Assembly: GCA_039180865.1 (NCBI GenBank)
Contig: JBCDCZ010000069.1
Location: 1 to 17,255, forward strand
Length of the DNA stretch: 17,255 bases
From: JBCDCU01 sp039180865
GTDB lineage: Bacteria; Pseudomonadota; Alphaproteobacteria; Rhizobiales; JACESI01
Direction of reading: 5' to 3'
Below, one piece after another: positions 15,133 to 17,255 of this stretch; the stretch's first letter is position 1, and each line of letters opens with the position of its first letter. Made by a program: the position numbers and the translations under genes. The notes below the pieces were generated by a model, which was not told the origin of the DNA, did no database searches, and worked only from the letters and a program-made list of their open reading frames with translations.

Positions 15133-17067
15133 TTAAAACGTGAATCTGAGGCCTGCGAAACCGGAAATGCCTTGGGTCTCGAAGTTCAGGACTTCCTGAT
15201 AGTCGGCATTGGTCAGATTTTCGACACGGGCGAAAACCTCAATCTTGTCGGTCGCCTGATAGCTTCCCTGGATATTCACAAGCAGGAAATCGTCAAGCGT
15301 GATGCCAGGTGCCGGGAAGATGCCCGCCGTAAAGTCTGAGTCAGTTTGATCGCCTGTATAGGTAACCCCGAGATTCACTGTCGCACGGTCATCCAGGAAG
15401 GTATAAAACGCATCGAAACTTGCCATATGGCGCGGACGACGGACTTCCTGAAAACCGGTCGAACCCTCTTCGGCAAGCGTATAGGTGTAGCTTGCAATCA
15501 GCGTGAGCTGATCGATCGGGTTCGCCGTCAATTGCAGTTCAACACCCTGGCGCGGACTCTCACCCGGTGAATTGACCGATGTCGGCAGGAAAGCGACCAG
15601 ATCAAAGCCGGAGACAATCTCATCGGTGACAGTGCCACGGAAATATGTGGCGTCAAAAATGACGCGGTCCTTAAAGAGTTTCTGTTCAACTCCGATATCC
15701 CACTGGAAGGTCTCTTCGGGCACCAGATCCGGGTTGCCGATAAACATGCCTGGAAAGAAACCGAACTGCTCTAAGAATGTCGGGTTGACGACCCCGCGCC
15801 CGACCGAAGCGTGAAAGCGCGTTCCCGTTTCCTCCAAGCGGTAGGACCCGCCAACAGAGAAAGTCAGCGCATCCTCGAAGGCGTCATTGTCATCGTAGCG
15901 AATACCCGCCTGGAGATCGAATTGCTCGAAGAAGGTTCCTTGGTATTCCCCGATGAACCCCAAAAGAGTACGCGTCTGATTACCGGTGGTCGCAACATTG
16001 ATCTCTTCCTCGACCTCAAATGCGCCTGTCACCACGTTTTGAACCGGACCTACATCGAATGAATAGCTTGATTTCGCGAGCCCTTTGAAGCGTTGTCCCT
16101 CGCTCACGAAGGTGGAAAAACCATCAAGAAGGCTGTCGGAGATGTTATCGACATATTCAAAGCGTAGCTCATTGACGAGCGCGTCGTTGAGCAGGGAGTG
16201 TTTTCCAAAGACGGCGAGTGAAATGTCCCTGGCATCGGTCACACTGTCGCTGTCAACGACAGTGCCGGTTGTCGCGTCCGGTATCTGTGGGAAAAGCTGG
16301 GTGTCAAAATCTGACTCCCGGTCGACGAGGCGGAAGACCCCGCCGACTTTCAGATCATCAGTAAGGTCGATATTGGCTTTGGCGTTAAGGGTTATGTTGC
16401 GGTCGCCGTCGAGTTCTCCTTCCCGGTCGCTTGTTCCGGTCGCGACGTTAAACCCATCAGTCCGGCGAAAGCCAACGGATAGCGCACCGTCCCAATTGTC
16501 ACCGCCGCCGCTGATGTGACCTGCGGCGCGGGCCGTGGCATCTGAACCGCCTTCCACAGTACCACCAATAGTGTAGTCATTCCGCTTGCCTTCGCGCGTG
16601 ATAATGGAAATGACACCAGCAGACGCATTGGAGCCAAACAGCGAGGATTGCGGTCCACGGATCACTTCAATCCGCTCAATATCGGTGACCTGCAGGCTAC
16701 CAAAATCAAGTTCGCCGGATGAAGCAGGAGCAACTTCGACACCGTCGATGAGAACGAGAACCTGGTTTGCCTCCGCGCCACGCACACGGATCTGGGTGAG
16801 CCCGCCGAAGCTTCCAGTCCGACTTACAGCAAGTCCCGGCACCTGCCGCAACGCATCGGCGACATAACGGGTTCCGCGTTGCTCCAGTTGCTCGCCGGTA
16901 ATCACGGTAAAAGCGCGCCCGGTCTGGTCTACGCCGACCGGCGTCAAGCCGCCTGATATCAGGATTTCCTCAAGGGCCGTTCCGCCCTGAGCACTTGCCG
17001 AGACAGGCAATAACGCGCCAGGGATTATAGCCGTGGCGGCCATTAAACACATACTTAAACGTTTCAA
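15133..17067 (-). CDS. btuB: TonB-dependent outer-membrane cobalamin receptor (BtuB)
   Basis: About 644 residues. A signal peptide (MKRLSMCLMAATAII to VSASA) is followed by a TonB-box-like EEILISGG (33-40), a plug domain (about 45-160, with IRVRGAEANQVLVLIDGV and ERIEVIRGPQSSLFGSNA) and a 22-strand barrel ending in GFAGLRFTF, with the terminal Phe used for outer-membrane assembly. The preferred start is TTG at 17067: it has GGAG 7 nt upstream and gives a lysine/arginine-bearing signal peptide. ATG codons at 17052 and 17043 lack this, and ATG 17097 lies in the leader hairpin. A two-codon ORF (ATG AGT TGA, 17072-17064) overlaps this TTG. Control by the upstream cobalamin riboswitch identifies the substrate. 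Confidence 0.92.
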   Translation of the reverse strand: MKRLSMCLMAATAIIPGALLPVSASAQGGTALEEILISGGLTPVGVDQTGRAFTVITGEQLEQRGTRYVADALRQVPGLAVSRTGSFGGLTQIRVRGAEANQVLVLIDGVEVAPASSGELDFGSLQVTDIERIEVIRGPQSSLFGSNASAGVISIITREGKRNDYTIGGTVEGGSDATARAAGHISGGGDNWDGALSVGFRRTDGFNVATGTSDREGELDGDRNITLNAKANIDLTDDLKVGGVFRLVDRESDFDTQLFPQIPDATTGTVVDSDSVTDARDISLAVFGKHSLLNDALVNELRFEYVDNISDSLLDGFSTFVSEGQRFKGLAKSSYSFDVGPVQNVVTGAFEVEEEINVATTGNQTRTLLGFIGEYQGTFFEQFDLQAGIRYDDNDAFEDALTFSVGGSYRLEETGTRFHASVGRGVVNPTFLEQFGFFPGMFIGNPDLVPEETFQWDIGVEQKLFKDRVIFDATYFRGTVTDEIVSGFDLVAFLPTSVNSPGESPRQGVELQLTANPIDQLTLIASYTYTLAEEGSTGFQEVRRPRHMASFDAFYTFLDDRATVNLGVTYTGDQTDSDFTAGIFPAPGITLDDFLLVNIQGSYQATDKIEVFARVENLTNADYQEVLNFETQGISGFAGLRFTF

Positions 17068-17231
17068 CTCATTTCTCCGTACCAGCGGGCATCGCATACA
17101 ATGCCGGGTGAATGGTTTTCGGGAGGTCAGAGTGTGAAACCACGCACTGCCCGCCCCTGACAGTCCTGATTCACCGCTGCGGAGAAACCGCTCCAAAGGT
17201 GCGCCCCGCACCACGGAAGGGTGATCGCTCC
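17068..17231 (-). promoter_or_regulatory. Leader/expression platform between the riboswitch and btuB
   Basis: This 164-nt untranslated leader is full of short stems in the minus transcript: GGTGCG/CGCACC with a 3-nt loop (17198-17212), GCGG/CCGC (17179-17191), and GGCATTG/CGATGCC with loop TATG and one G-U pair (17088-17105). The last stem ends about 10 nt before the GGAG ribosome site (17075-17078). No stem is followed by a convincing U-run, so control of translation initiation seems more likely than termination, as for many proteobacterial btuB riboswitches. Confidence 0.6.
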
Positions 17232-17255
17232 GGCAGGTCTCCTGGCTTGCGGGTC
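17232..17255 (-). promoter_or_regulatory. Cobalamin riboswitch, 3' end (B12 box)
   Basis: The minus strand at 17248-17232 reads AAGCCAGGAGACCTGCC, a full match to the conserved B12 box that closes the cobalamin riboswitch aptamer, preceded by CCGC as in many examples. The rest of the aptamer lies beyond the window. Position about 165 nt upstream of a btuB-type receptor fits the standard arrangement, in which adenosylcobalamin binding lowers expression of the uptake operon. Confidence 0.88.

Noticed and set aside
1..17255. CRISPR array, tRNA or rRNA genes, transposase genes
   Set aside because: I saw no regularly spaced repeats, cloverleaf-type sequence, rRNA motifs or transposase signatures.

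Overview
The window looks like the chromosome (or a large replicon) of an aerobic CO-oxidising alphaproteobacterium. Base composition is moderately GC-rich (mid-50s percent, judged by eye). Every intact gene I can support lies on the minus strand, in two tightly packed operons separated by about 2 kb of decayed DNA. The alphaproteobacterial call rests on cox gene order and protein character, not on any search.

Region 1 (1-8311) is a form I carbon monoxide dehydrogenase locus. Read along the minus strand it runs coxC - coxM - coxS - coxL - coxD - coxE - coxF-like (XdhC family) - coxG, with coxG cut by the window edge. This is the order known from Oligotropha carboxidovorans. CoxL carries the form I active-site motif AYRCSFR, so it should be a true molybdenum-copper CO dehydrogenase. 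CoxM (FAD), CoxS (two [2Fe-2S] clusters) and CoxL (Mo-Cu) form the enzyme; CoxD, CoxE, the XdhC protein and CoxG serve maturation and membrane attachment. CoxC (MHYT sensor plus LytTR DNA-binding domain) is the likely regulator. A direct repeat of period 20 between coxC and coxM is its likely binding site.

Region 2 (8312-10268) is a small graveyard. A cbbY gene (Calvin-cycle side-product phosphatase) has lost its catalytic N-terminus and carries an in-frame amber stop. It is fused head-to-head to a MocR/PdxR-type regulator fragment that has lost both ends and has two frameshifts. About 360 bp of unassigned DNA follows.

Region 3 (10269-17255) is a cobalamin uptake and salvage operon under a cobalamin riboswitch whose 3' end is at the window edge: btuB - conserved unknown - btuF - btuC - btuD - cbiZ - conserved unknown. 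Adjacent genes mostly overlap or nearly touch, and several starts are TTG or GTG. The operon should bring cobalamin or cobinamide across the outer membrane (BtuB), periplasm (BtuF) and inner membrane (BtuCD), then recover cobyric acid by CbiZ cleavage. The two unknown genes are the best candidates here for undescribed function.
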